From Phorcus lineatus (Eukaryota; Mollusca; Gastropoda; Trochida; Trochidae), in NCBI GenBank assembly GCA_921293015.1, contig OV121081.1, positions 61,273,022-61,337,021 of the forward strand: 64,000 nt of DNA. Reading direction: 5' to 3'. Both the position numbers and the translations under genes were made by a program. Positions 25,385 through 36,470 of the stretch are shown piece by piece. The notes beneath the pieces were generated by a model, which did no database searches, had not been told where the DNA came from, and was given only the letters and a program-made list of their open reading frames with translations. Every line of letters begins with the position of its first letter. The first letter of the stretch is position 1.

Positions 25385-28300
25385 TCATGATAGATTGTGT
25401 GTAATTAATTTCTTGGCAGATACCATTACACAACTCTATTTCAATATGCACTTTCATGCTTAGGGGTAGGAAGGCCCTGCCATTTCGATTTAATCATACA
25501 TCAGTGGAGTGTCGGAGCAGACCGTGGGTTTATACAGAACAAGGTCAGATTTGTTTAAACGATCAAGAAGAGTTGTGGTCTGGAAAACTATGAATATATG
25601 GAACATGGATTGAATCATAAGATTGATAGCAATATCAATTCCATAGACGAGGCAAAAATAAAATTCCTTTGAGCAATAAAATAACACATTTGGCAATCAA
25701 TCAAATTATCTTATGAAATATCACTCATCATAAGCTATCTATTTTGCGTACAATTTTGATCCAGTTTAACAAACAATTATAAACCAAAAACTTGATAATT
25801 TTTAAACCTTCTTTGATTTTATTAAATCATTTAAAATCAATTTACTAATCTAATTTAGGGGATCCTTTTTACTCATATCGATGAGCTGTATCGTGATATA
25901 TTTGAAACAATATAACAATGTTTTTTGCCAACATTGAAACAGAACAACAAAACAACATGTGTCCAGTTGACATACAGTATTTAATTTTACTAAATTTGAC
26001 TTAACCTAGCTTAACTCAACCAACCCATTAAATCCTTATGTTCATGACAAGAATACCTTACATGGACAAAAGCAGCAGACACATATAGGGTTAGCTATGT
26101 TTCTTTGCGTCTTTAACATACTTCATAAACATCAATGGTATGTAAAACGTCTTGATGCAAAAAAAATTGAAAAGAGTTTCCCTGTATTCATTAACTATAG
26201 AGTCTTATTTCTATGTATTCATTACACAATTGAACGACTATGTTAACTGCATGATTTGGTAAAACTTAAAGTTTCAAATACGTCAGCTGCGGATGTTTCA
26301 ACATTCGAAAAGAAACGTCTTGCTGTTCTTGAAGCTAAGTTTTAAATTAGATCTTAGAAAACGATTTTAATACCAAGGAAACCCTAAACTTAATTTTCTA
26401 TTCCTATTATGATATATTATGTTCTTTGTTTTCCTTTGTACAGTTGTTTGTCATTTGATACTATTTTCTTTTTCCAGCTACCATCATTTTTGCAATGTTT
26501 GATGTATCTCAAAAATAAGAGTTAAATTGAAAGCAAAATGTATTGCTAGTTTAAAAATTTAAAACTATATATCTTTATTTTTCAATTGTTTTGAGCAATG
26601 ACTCATATTTATATATTGATTATGATATTTATTATTTAAGGCTTGATATTTAACAGATGAAAAAATTCTGTATCATTTTAACTAATAGTTCAAGACTTTC
26701 ATTACGCATATAATCTAAAGAAACTTGTTTTTGTTTTTGAGGAGACTTCACATTTTAATTATGTGTTAGTAGTCCTTTGGCAGCTCGCTTCAAAGAATAA
26801 AGGCAAGGCGAGTAACCACTGTTTGCAAAAGATCAGTTGTTTTATTTCTTATAGTTCTTATAGTTTACTACTAACTATGTACATGAACATTCAAAATTAT
26901 CTCCAGACAAAAAATACAACCTTACAACTTTACTATTTTAGCTTTGGTACATAACCATAACGTTGTCGTTTCATTTGGCAGGACAGAAAAGACGGTTCCC
27001 TCTGGCGATGACCCCGCAAACATTTGAAAGGAAATAATCAAGTAAATCGGTTCAACTTGTTTTCTCTATCGGACCTTAGTGGCAACTGATGTATTGAACA
27101 CATGCTGGGGGATGCACATGATTGATCTTCACTTAATGGATCTTCTTCTATTTTGGTCATCAGGGCACCAGAGTAAGCTCCCCCTGAATGTGCCACATGT
27201 TCATGTATGCTTGAATGGAATAATAAATGGATAAGAAAAGTAATCATGTCTGTCTTTTTTTAAATTGATTCAACAACACATATTAGTATCAATTATCATG
27301 TCCCTGAATAGGTAAATCTTGACAAACCTACTTTAATTATAAACAAACATTGAACAAATATAAAAGATGTAAAATATAATGGATCCATTTGTCTTCAAAA
27401 CGTTCAATGTTCAATGTTTTAGATGCCCGTTTGATTTTAAACAATGAGTTCACCATTTACAAATTTCAAGCATATTCAACATACCAACGTTCAGAGACTT
27501 ACCTTTGATTAAATGATTAAAGTGCTTGTCCACTCATCAGGAAGATTAGCAATATGAATAAGAAAACTGTTGCGAAATTTATGCAAATACCATGTATCTT
27601 GCTTCTCTTCTCTCCTCTTGTCTCCTTAAAAAATTGAGTAGTGCGTGGAACCATAATGGTATATATATTTTTCAAATATTTTAATTTCAGTGAAATGTCC
27701 AGGGAAAAGTTTGAAGAATAAAAACAATGCATCGTTATCACACATCAATAATAAGAGTTCCTGGGACATGAACGTAATCACAGAGAGTATAAATGCATCA
27801 TGAATTAATGTGGTTAAAATATGACCTATTTAAATATTAAGCATATATTTCTTTCCTTTAATTTTCTGAATCAGTCTGCAATTATCTGATCTTAAATATT
27901 AAAAAAATATTTTGAAATATTTTAAATCGATTTATTGTTTTGATTAACCACCAAATATCAAACTAAAATGCCTAAGTACTACAAGGTTATTCGCTCTATC
28001 TCGTCGACACCTACTTACCTTCATGGATTCCCTATAAGGCAAACATTTGAAGTAAAACCAACCTCTGGATATGGCCCTAAAAACTTCAGAACATCACCAT
28101 GATGAAATTATCAGGAAAATTTGTTTTAAGTCGATTACTCCATTGAACCAAATTGACCATAAATGACCTTAAACAGCATAAATAAGATGCACAAGATTCA
28201 AATTTACCTCATCAGTGCATTAAGGTTTTCAAAGCTTCATTGCTGAGAAGGTCAAAAATATACATTTGGCTTCTGTCTTATGTTATATGTTTAATGTATT

Positions 28301-29477
28301 TTCAAAGTTAAAAGGTTTTTACAGTTTCTACAGACAATCTAGACGAAATTCAAACAATGTAATAATTAAAAAGTCGAGAAAATGCTCAATAAATATATTT
28401 AAAATAAATAGATATCTATAAGCATCTCCTCATATGAGTGTAAGTGTTGTCTACTTCATAAAGGATTAACAAGGTCATTCTCCATAATATTATCAGTGTA
28501 TTGTATTTGATCAAAAGGAAACTATCCAGTCACTGTGAAAGGTAAATTTTCAAAATGAACCAAATAAAGCCATCACAAAAGTGTTCAAATATTTCTTTTT
28601 AAAAAACACACCTGAATCTCATTCATATCTCTGAAATAATATATAATATAATATTCACTGAATCTCTCTCCATTAGAAAAAATAAAAAAACAAAGGGTAG
28701 ATGCTCTTTTTATTACAAATTATTTTTTTAAAATTATTCATTTTAACATGTTCATTTCAACACGACTAGTATGAAATAGCTGCAATTTACAAGTACCAAA
28801 ATAAACGACATGCAAAAGACAAGATTTGGGAGGCAAAGTTTATTTATACAGACTTTGGTAACAGAAAAGGACCAAACTGACAGGAAGATATCAAAGTGTT
28901 TCATATATCTTAATGCGGTCACAGCCAACTGGCGATACCAAATCCAGTTGTGTGCTTCATCATTTAATGTAATTTGATTCTACACTGTTCTGGGCGCTAT
29001 AGGAAAGCTCTTTAGATAAAGAGTTGATACCCCGTGTTATTATTTCATAAATAAATGTCTGAGAAAAGCTTCGATAACATCTTCCTGCATCAACGTGTTT
29101 CCCAGATGGGGTTTTCTGTATGAAATATGTGTCACGCGCGGAAAATAATGCTCTTCATGAATTTCTATGAGTTTTCTTGACTTTACAATAAAACTGTAGC
29201 TCTATGGGGTCAGGAGGGTCAGTAATGACGCAACTCGGAGACAATGTTGGAATTGGTTTAATGTTTTGTGATAATAATTACATTAGAAAACAAGCAAATA
29301 TTTTGCGAGGCACTTGAAACAATAATTCATTTTATGCTAAATACGTTGCTAAAAGCGGTTTTCTTTGAGTCATGATCATTAGATTCATTCGACAATTTCT
29401 TCACAGTGAATTTTCTTCATTCAGAAGTACATTTATAGCACTATTTTTTATTGGCTTACGTTGTGGAGCAGAGTCAG

Positions 29478-29577
29478 ACACTGGTTACATATCATACTCC
29501 TCAAACAAGAAGGGAATATTAAGAAACAATACAGCACTGCAAAAATGCACTGCTGTTTTTATTAGAGTAACCAGTGT
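29478..29577. repeat. Inverted ACACTGGTTAC/GTAACCAGTGT pair beside the Tc1-like remnant
   Basis: ACACTGGTTAC at 29478-29488 and its exact reverse complement at 29567-29577 bound a 100-bp segment. That segment also contains an imperfect palindrome at 29531-29556. It may be a tiny palindromic element or a relic of a Tc1-type end next to the transposase remnant. Confidence 0.4.
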
Positions 29578-29580
29578 ATG

Positions 29581-30448
29581 TTAATAACAGGCCAATTGGC
29601 TACACATGAATATAAAGAGTTCATATGTGCGACGTATCTGACGACCCCTTTTCACTCCCAAAGAGAAACACTGTCAAAAGTGAAATTTGCCCCACTCGTC
29701 TTGCAGCGCCACGGCCAATTATTGCAGAGTTGCAATGTTGACGTTGATGTCGACGAACACGTCTCCCGACATTTCCCAGACATGCTCTATAGGGGAAAGG
29801 TCAGAACTCATGCCTGGCCAAGGAATATGGACAATGTGGTGACGCTGAAGGTAGTCAATGAAAGATGAAACGTCGACCCGCACGCAGAGCAAAGGGTAGA
29901 ACTATCGGCGCCAGCATGTGGTCATGTTGATTTCTCGTCACACCATAGCAGACCAACATCCAAATCTGTGGTACTGTCTGATGTTAACATTAACTATTTT
30001 ACACGCCTCCAAACGCGAACATGCCTATCAATGAAATCCAGAGTAAATTACACGATTACCCCAATTTCTACGCTGCCTACACCATTGACACCTGTGGTGG
30101 CGAGTTAATGAAGGCACAACACGCAGTCGTCACATATGCAAAAGGGCTGCATGTAGCCAATTTATAATCGTTTGGAGTGTAACTTGAATTCATGTAACTT
30201 GGTAAAAGTTTACAGAAAGCTGATTGGCCGTTATGCACGATTTCGCAGGCCCTGTGTACGAATGTATCGATCCTGGGCTTTTGTTGTACCCCTGGGACGA
30301 CCTGAACGAGGTCTATCATCTACATTGTGTGTTGGTACCGGTTCCACAGTCAGCTGATCACAGACTGTGACACATTAAGTATGTTGGTATGAACCCATCT
30401 GAAGCATACCAATAGCACGTAGACGTTCATCATCTCATCTCGTGTCAT
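29581..30448 (-). pseudogene. Tc1-like (Tc1/mariner) transposase pseudogene
   Basis: Read on the minus strand, the family landmarks come in order but in different frames: an N-terminal DERLRAIGMLQMGS (helix-turn-helix region), DDRPRSGRPRGTT (the GRPR linker before the second DNA-binding domain), WKS/DEKS-like remnants of the catalytic core, and HIPWPGMSSDLSPIEHVWE (the PWPA..SPDLNPIEHxW block with the third acidic residue). The C-terminal ALQDEWGKF matches the usual tail. There are several stops and frameshifts, so it cannot be active. The start at 30448 and the stop at 29581 are approximate family-based limits. I did not find matching terminal inverted repeats. It lies 270 bp from the TRIM. 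Confidence 0.85.
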
Positions 30449-30717
30449 TGCAAATTAAACGTAACTATCTAAAGCAAAGATACGCTAAACAGTAAATCTT
30501 ATGCAAGAATCGATAGGAGAGCATACATGTATAGGATAAACAAGCATGCGGCAGTTTTCATCAACCCTTCCTTGAAGTGTCAAATTTGACAATGTATTCG
30601 ACGTGTATGGCGCTATTGTGTGTCACACGTGCAGCTCAGTGGTTCTTTTGGGGAACACACTCTCAAAGCATTTAAAAGTGTCCATGATGATTTATCATAA
30701 TTATCACAATCTGCATA

Positions 30718-30861
30718 TGTAACAGAAGTGATTGTGAGATCACCCCCCGCGGGATTCGAACCCGGGACCTCCGGGTGAGAGTCCTACACTCTACCGATTC
30801 AGCCAAAAAGATATCCCTCTGGCCAAAGCCAGTAGGAATGCTTTTATTTCACCCTGCCACA
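30718..30861 (-). repeat. TRIM 3' LTR (144 bp)
   Basis: On the minus strand it runs TGTGGCAGG to CTGTTACA and has AATAAA near its start. A Pol III type A box TGGCTGAATCGG (30794-30805) and a perfect B box GGTTCGAATCC (30752-30762) lie about 31 nt apart. Confidence 0.9.
30745..30812 (-). promoter_or_regulatory. tRNA-like segment with Pol III A and B boxes in the 3' LTR
   Basis: The segment resembles a degenerate tRNA. The anticodon-loop equivalent CTCTCAC matches tRNA-Glu(CUC), but the acceptor and anticodon stems do not pair properly, so it is not a working tRNA gene. It may act as an internal Pol III promoter. Confidence 0.7.
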
Positions 30862-30969
30862 TACACCCCTCTCCACAAAGTGACTCGTCCTCGAGTCCAG
30901 CCATTTTGAGTTATCAAGCACCTGAGTTCGACGTACTCAGGGTGCAGTGAGCACTTGGGAGTTGCCCCG

Positions 30970-30987
30970 GCCCCACGTTGGGCGCCA
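30970..30987 (-). promoter_or_regulatory. TRIM primer binding site for tRNA-Lys(CUU)
   Basis: The plus strand reads GCCCCACGTTGGGCGCCA, the 3' end of animal tRNA-Lys(CUU) including CCA. The minus strand is therefore its 18-nt complement, lying two bases inside the 5' LTR. This is where reverse transcription would be primed. Confidence 0.88.
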
Positions 30988-30989
30988 AA

Positions 30990-31133
30990 TGTAACAGAAG
31001 TGATTGTGAGATCACCTCCCGCGGGTTTCGAACCCGGGACCTCCGTGTGAGAGTCCTACACTCTACCGATTCAGCCAAAGAGATATCTCTCTGGCCAAAG
31101 CCAGTAGGAATGCTTTTATTTCACCCTGCCACA
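30990..31133 (-). repeat. TRIM 5' LTR (144 bp)
   Basis: Same length as the other LTR with five base differences. The A box is unchanged (31066-31077). The B box is GGTTCGAAACC (31024-31034), with one change from consensus. Confidence 0.9.
31017..31084 (-). promoter_or_regulatory. tRNA-like segment with Pol III A and B boxes in the 5' LTR
   Basis: Same arrangement as in the 3' LTR; here the loop context is CTCTCACACGG, which is a little closer to invertebrate tRNA-Glu. Its position in the 5' LTR is where a promoter would drive the element. Confidence 0.7.
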
Positions 31134-32714
31134 CATAGGTATTTGCATTCCAATATCCCCCACTTTTTTAAGAGTATAAATACGTTTATCAGTTATGTTT
31201 ATGTGTCTTCACACTACACCTGTTTGGAAATCCTTTGAGGCTTTTATCTACTTGTATTGACAGAATAATCTATATCTCATAATTGTTTTCACTTTTTGAT
31301 GTAACAAATTATTTCTTCTTTCAAAAGATTCAAGCCATTATTTATGTTGATCAGGGCCTGGATTTTTGTATATTATATAACCTCTCATTACCTTATTTGT
31401 TGTTAAGGACATATTCTAAGCTATCCTAGTTATACCACTTTTTCGGCTTTTGGCCCGAAAGAGATCAGGGGATTAGGAAGGAGCGAAAGAGTATTCATAT
31501 ACGCTGATTTAGCAGGATGAGTTAAATGCGCATTGGAATGATTTCGCACCTATTCAGCTAACTATTGTTCTCTCTTTAGGATTTCAACACCTGTATTAGC
31601 AAAGATTGTTTCGAGTTTAAATGATCGTTTCTTTCGACGCATCGTCTTAATTCTAACTGCAAAATTGCCTTCATAAAAAATGTTGAGTCGTCGAAAAGGG
31701 TAAATGATTATACCATTTAAGAACATAAAATAATATTTATATTTAGATATTTATTTTAATCTTTTAGCAGATGAAGTATGTACAAACAACGTGCATCTCT
31801 ATTTGTTAGTTGTGTCATGTTTTGATGATATCCTAATATAAAAAAATAATTAAATATTGCTGCAGACTCTTGCTTTGTGTGTAGGCTCTATGTGCTTTGT
31901 TTCTAAATTGCTCCGCATTACTACTCATAATAGTCGAACGCACTGACACCAATGGAGATGCATCTACCCCAATACCAGTAATTCGCTGGGTTTTGATTAC
32001 GATCAAATGTTCACAGAGTACATCTTAACGTTACCCTCGGCTTTTATGAGAGGAATATAAAGAATATCAAGGACCTGTTGAAATCAATCGATGTATACAA
32101 TCAGTTCATTAAAAAATAAGTTTTTCTTAGATGACCCTGCTATATACGCCAATAATTCATCATTCTCTACTTGTTTTTGATGCGTTATGTATAAGTTATG
32201 AATGTTAAGCTTGTAAATGTAAATATCATAACAATGTAAAAATCATTTCTTTCTCTCTCTTGAACCGAATATTTTTGTTCACTGTTCGTATAGTGGCATC
32301 GGGTATACTTAGTAATATAACTACAAAGAAATTTCAAAATGAAAATTATGAATTTTTGAAAGGCCACAAAATTCATGTGCCCCTCACTTCTAAGACTAAA
32401 AAAAATACTTACATCAGATGACCAAACATCATTTTTAAATTCCTTTAACCTAGGACGTTACAAAAATATAATCACTACTTCCTAACTTCAAGCAATACAC
32501 GACATCATATAGTTTCATTTTTTTTTCTTAATGAAACTATAAACATGTACGCTAAACGAAGACTTAAAAGCAAATCCTATCATCTGTCATTGCTTGTCTA
32601 AAGGAGAAGATTCTAAAACAGTAGCACTGCAAGCGTAAAGCGTTTCTTATGCCGAATATCCTTGAAAAGCAACTAAGTACCTACGAAAATAACTCTCAGA
32701 CTGTGAGAGTGTTT

Positions 32715-32858
32715 GAACTGACGCTTATGACAGCTCAGTGACTGGTGACACTGGTCCTAGCAAATCACATTCTCTAATGAGTGTTTCCTTACTCTGCCTC
32801 CAGAACCACTTCCGTCTAAGCCTGTCGTCTTATCATCAGTCTTTCATGTTGCTTATAT
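32715..32858. repeat. Strongly conserved block k, copy in unit C
   Basis: Partner of 23677-23820. A reading frame starting at GTG 32738 is open through both copies, but differences between the copies change many residues and no motif is recognised, so coding is not supported. Confidence 0.8.
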
Positions 32859-32910
32859 CACTGCATTGCCCTTTAACGAGAGGTACACATAATACGACTT
32901 CTTGTTGTGT

Positions 32911-35037
32911 ATGTTTGAAGCTCTGTATCTTCAAAGGAGATTCAAACCAACTGATTAGGTTGTACAACCAAACGATACATTTTGAATTTGGAGAAACAAA
33001 GTATTCGCACTTTTATAGTAATTTGTGATTTTACAACTCATCTCACGTTTTACAGATCCATTAAGAATTAACATGAACTCATAAATCAAACTTCAAAGGT
33101 TTTTAAAACGCTTTATGATAAAAGTCATAAATTGTACGACTTTCCTATGATGGAGGTTGTAATTACTTATTGGGCCAAACTTACTTCTGTATAGTATCCA
33201 GTGATAATAAGAAATGGTTAGAAAAGGGTCTCATTCCGAGTTGAAATTAAAATTAACGAGATTTTATTATTCATGCATACACCATCACATAAACATATGT
33301 CGATAGGTCGTCATTATGTACATAAAGAACTTAATTAAGCAGCCCCGATTCTGTAAACTCAAATGCGGTGCTCTGTGAACATTAGATAGATGACGTGAAT
33401 TTGGACCACTCCAGAAACAATAATTGCTTATTTATGGACTAGTTTGATTAAAATGAAATTGCACCATTTGCAAAATAATAGAAAATATTTGTTAAATGCT
33501 CATGCTAACATGTTAACTGCAATAAATTGTGTACAATAAACTTTCGAATTCAGTATCATTTCGATATCACATTCACATTCATACAAATGTTATCATGCAT
33601 GATAAGAGGATAGCCAGCCAATGAACTTTCAGTCGTCTTTCCAAAACTGCTGAAGGAGAGGCCTGCAATCTAAAACATTTTTTTAAAATATAATATTCTT
33701 TTAGTTAAATGTGTTAAGCAAATATTTCTTCTCGTTTTAGCTAAGGCATTACTGATAATAGTAGCTGGAGTTGTTCATGGGGCAATTTCATTGAATTCGA
33801 CAAAATTATAATTTTGTGATTTTGAAAGTTCATACTGTTTTGATGGGTGATCTTTATAAGAATTCAGTAACTGAAGTGCCATCCCTTACATTGAGAGAAT
33901 GATATTAATCAAAATAAATATTAATTTCTAATGAGGTAACTTGGATCTTGAAATTTCAAACTAGTAACGCCAGTAGAGTGATGTCTCTACACTGCTGGGT
34001 GCTATCTAATAACACGAATTGTGTTTGACATATGTCTTCTCTCTCATTACAACCTTTTGCTGTAATAAAACTGGGCGGTGTGCTTGAAAAAGTTCTTTGC
34101 GTTTATACCAATCTCATTGAAACCCTAACAACCGTACCACGCTGCTTTTCCTATAATAGGGCCGTATATGTTTACCTAGTCATTACAGCGACGAGACTAG
34201 ACAATCATTGACATAATTTGTTATATAGCAGGCCGCTCATTGTTTGAATTTATTGAAGATGAAAGGTCACAAGCCATCTGGCATGACCCCTGAAGAACAT
34301 TACTCACATCAGAACCGCAGCAAGGGTTGCTCTCGGAAAGTTGGTAACCGTTGTAGAAAACACCATGAGTTATTCATCGTTAGTGACTATGTTAATGTTT
34401 TACACTGATACAATTTGTCATCCTTCAAATCTGGTTTTACAATTATAATATCGCATCTTTCACATCCTATGACGCAATCAATACAAATCGGCAACGGAAA
34501 GCTTCATCATAATTCATCTGCAGATTTTTACAGTATCGTTATCTTTGAGATATAGTTTCGAGATAAAGCATATCAAATTACAATAACTGCCATTCATTGA
34601 ATTCTGCTTCGTTTTGGAATTGATATAAAAGTTGATTTTGTTGCTAGAAATATATCATTGGATTTCGATTAACTATTCTATTTCCGCATCATTTTTTAAA
34701 TGGAAAATTTTATTTTTTACTTCCTCTTTCGCAATTCCATTACGCTTCTCGTAAGTTTTAATCACTAATTAAATTCGTCTTTGTAAGGGTAATGTACAAT
34801 TATCGCAAAAGCCATTAGTTACATTTAATAATGAAGACTTATAGAGGAAAATAAGGAATACCTTATCTGGACAATCATTATAGCAATGCCAACCTTATCA
34901 ACGTTATGAAAGACATGTGAGGCAGCACGCCTGAAAGTCGTGTAAACTTTGATTGAGTGGATACCAATAACACATACATTTACATATGTGATGTGATATT
35001 CTGGATTGAATCACGCGATATTACAGATATTCAACAC

Positions 35038-35095
<58 letters not shown>

Positions 35096-36239
35096 CCATA
35101 GTTGTTGTTGAATTAGTAGTACTAATTGTAGTAGTAGTTGTTTATGTTGTTTTTGGTTGAGTAGTAAGTATATTTATAGTTGTAGTAGTAATAATATATA
35201 ATAATATAATGATAGTTATAGTAATAGCAGCAGTAGTCGCACTTATTGTAGTATTTGAGAGCATTTTAGAAAGTGCATGATTTCCATTTTAAGAAGTCTC
35301 GTAATAATTTTCCAAAAAAAAGAAAATTTCTGTGCTAGCTTCAGTCTTCTTTAAACAATACATCAGGTATAATGAGGCTTTCAAAAGCTTTTTATTGCAA
35401 TCCGCCTACAGGACAAAGATCCGATCACAAAGACTGATTTCCCATGTTCATGGAATTTGCTAGTTTGTAGAAAAGAATGATCGGTATTTAAGCTTTGGTC
35501 CTGACGTTAATTAGACGTACGTGCTACAAATTACAAATTCAGATTACAGAGCTATGTCATTAATGCGTCCTCTACTCTTCTATGTCTCAAATTGCTTGAG
35601 TCGTTGTGAAGTCAACTGAATATATCAAGCATAATAGAACTCGAGTCTTTCTGGATAACTTGAAGTTCAATCAGTTATTCATTAAAACTGTGAACTCAAA
35701 CGGATTGACAGGATGTCAGATCATATGAATATTTTAATCTTTGATCATTCACAGTACATTTTTTATCAGTCACTGAAAACTTAAAACAATACATTCCATT
35801 GTCAAACGGTTAACTCGGATATTAATCGATATGAGTATTTATTTGAAATTATAAATGAACGAATTTTATTGCCAGGATAATGTGTTACAGATATTAACTT
35901 TCAATTAAATATTGATACATGTTTTCAGGTAAGGCCAATCATACCTAGATATGAACTTTGAAATGAACCGAATGACTTTGACTGATAGAAGGGGTTGCAC
36001 ATCAGAAGTTAATCCTTTATTGGGTTATCCAGTCTCGAGGGAACCCTGTATTGGATAGTTGAGTCTCAAAAGTTTTCCAAGTGTTTTACTTTTGCCGGAT
36101 GATGGTTGGTCTGATTGCTTACGAGGTTTGCATCTGTCAGCATTGAGAAGCAAGAGACCTGTGCCCAATCAATCAACCAATGTCCACTGGACTCTTCAAT
36201 ATAACTTCTTTCATCATCCATACTTTAATTCGCCTCCAC
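32911..36239. other. 5' flank of the nAChR gene
   Basis: AT-rich sequence between the tandem array and the gene. It holds the (GTA)19 microsatellite and its degenerate border. No other gene, RNA or transposon is recognised. A minus-strand or plus-strand promoter cannot be assigned from sequence alone. Confidence 0.5.
35038..35094 (+). repeat. (GTA)19 microsatellite
   Basis: 57 bp of perfect GTA followed by degenerate GTA/TTG/ATA repeats to about 35,245. It lies about 1.4 kb upstream of the nAChR start codon. The poly-valine open frame across it (34957-35160) is an artefact. Confidence 0.95.
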
Positions 36240-36451
36240 AATGACTAATCTTGAGGCCAGAACTCTTAATTCAAGCGAAGAACATGAAAACGAAGACGGC
36301 TCATTTCCGTCAGAAAGCGTGTGTTGGATGAGTCGGTGGCGCCATCTAACTGGGGGAATACACGTTATCGACTAGTATCGCCTGCCAGGCTATCGACTCT
36401 CAGTGTTAGCCTACACAGGCAGTTTCAGAGCCGTATGCAGTACAGCACAGA
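36240..36451 (+). promoter_or_regulatory. Probable 5' UTR or proximal promoter of the nAChR gene
   Basis: This stretch is visibly richer in G and C than the flanking kilobases and directly precedes the start codon. I see no clear TATA box and no recognised NRSF/RE1 site. The call rests on position and composition only. Confidence 0.35.
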
Positions 36452-36469
36452 ATGGTAAGGACATCATAA
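36452..36469 (+). promoter_or_regulatory. Possible five-codon upstream ORF before the nAChR start
   Basis: ATG GTA AGG ACA TCA TAA lies directly upstream and ends one base before the main ATG at 36471. Its ATG also has A at -3 and G at +4. If it is in the mRNA it could tune translation of the receptor by termination and re-initiation. The 5' end of the transcript is unknown. The string ATGGTAAGG also resembles a splice donor, so this could instead be an exon edge. Confidence 0.4.
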
Positions 36470-36470
36470 C

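Larger units (their letters stand above)
30718..31133 (-). mobile_element. TRIM: miniature LTR retrotransposon with tRNA-like LTRs
   Basis: Two 144-bp direct repeats (30718-30861 and 30990-31133) flank a 128-bp interior. On the minus strand each LTR begins TGTGGCAGG and ends CTGTTACA, the usual TG...CA. Two bases inside the 5' LTR is an 18-nt primer binding site complementary to the 3' end of tRNA-Lys(CUU). A purine tract (GGAGAGGGGTG) abuts the 3' LTR. CATA is duplicated at 30714-30717 and 31134-31137. The interior cannot encode protein, so the element depends on enzymes from elsewhere. I count five differences between the LTRs, so the insertion is not brand new. This matches the definition of TRIM elements. 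The tRNA-like segment in the LTR is a special feature. Confidence 0.9.
25385..32910 (+). repeat. Degenerate tandem unit C
   Basis: Blocks in order: f 25385-25575, g 25885-25985, h 26170-26330, a 27040-27200, b 28000-28230, c 28830-29255, i 31790-31990, j 32125-32395, k 32690-32910. The Tc1-like pseudogene and the TRIM sit between c and i. Offsets to unit B are about 12 kb at f, 11.5 kb at c and 9 kb at k, the difference being insertions and deletions. Confidence 0.75.

Noticed and set aside
30745-30812. Functional tRNA-Glu gene
   Set aside because: A and B boxes are good, but acceptor and anticodon stems do not pair and the segment is duplicated inside LTRs; it is a tRNA-like promoter segment.
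1-33000. Receptor exon copies in the tandem array
   Set aside because: I looked for EWYD, YPCC, GEK-M2 and WLPD type codings and saw none; the array blocks appear non-coding.
32738-33028. 96-codon frame through block k
   Set aside because: The frame is open in both copies but differences are not biased to silent sites and the start is GTG; conservation may be non-coding.
34957-35160. 67-codon frame with a long valine run
   Set aside because: It is the translation of the (GTA)n microsatellite and its degenerate border.
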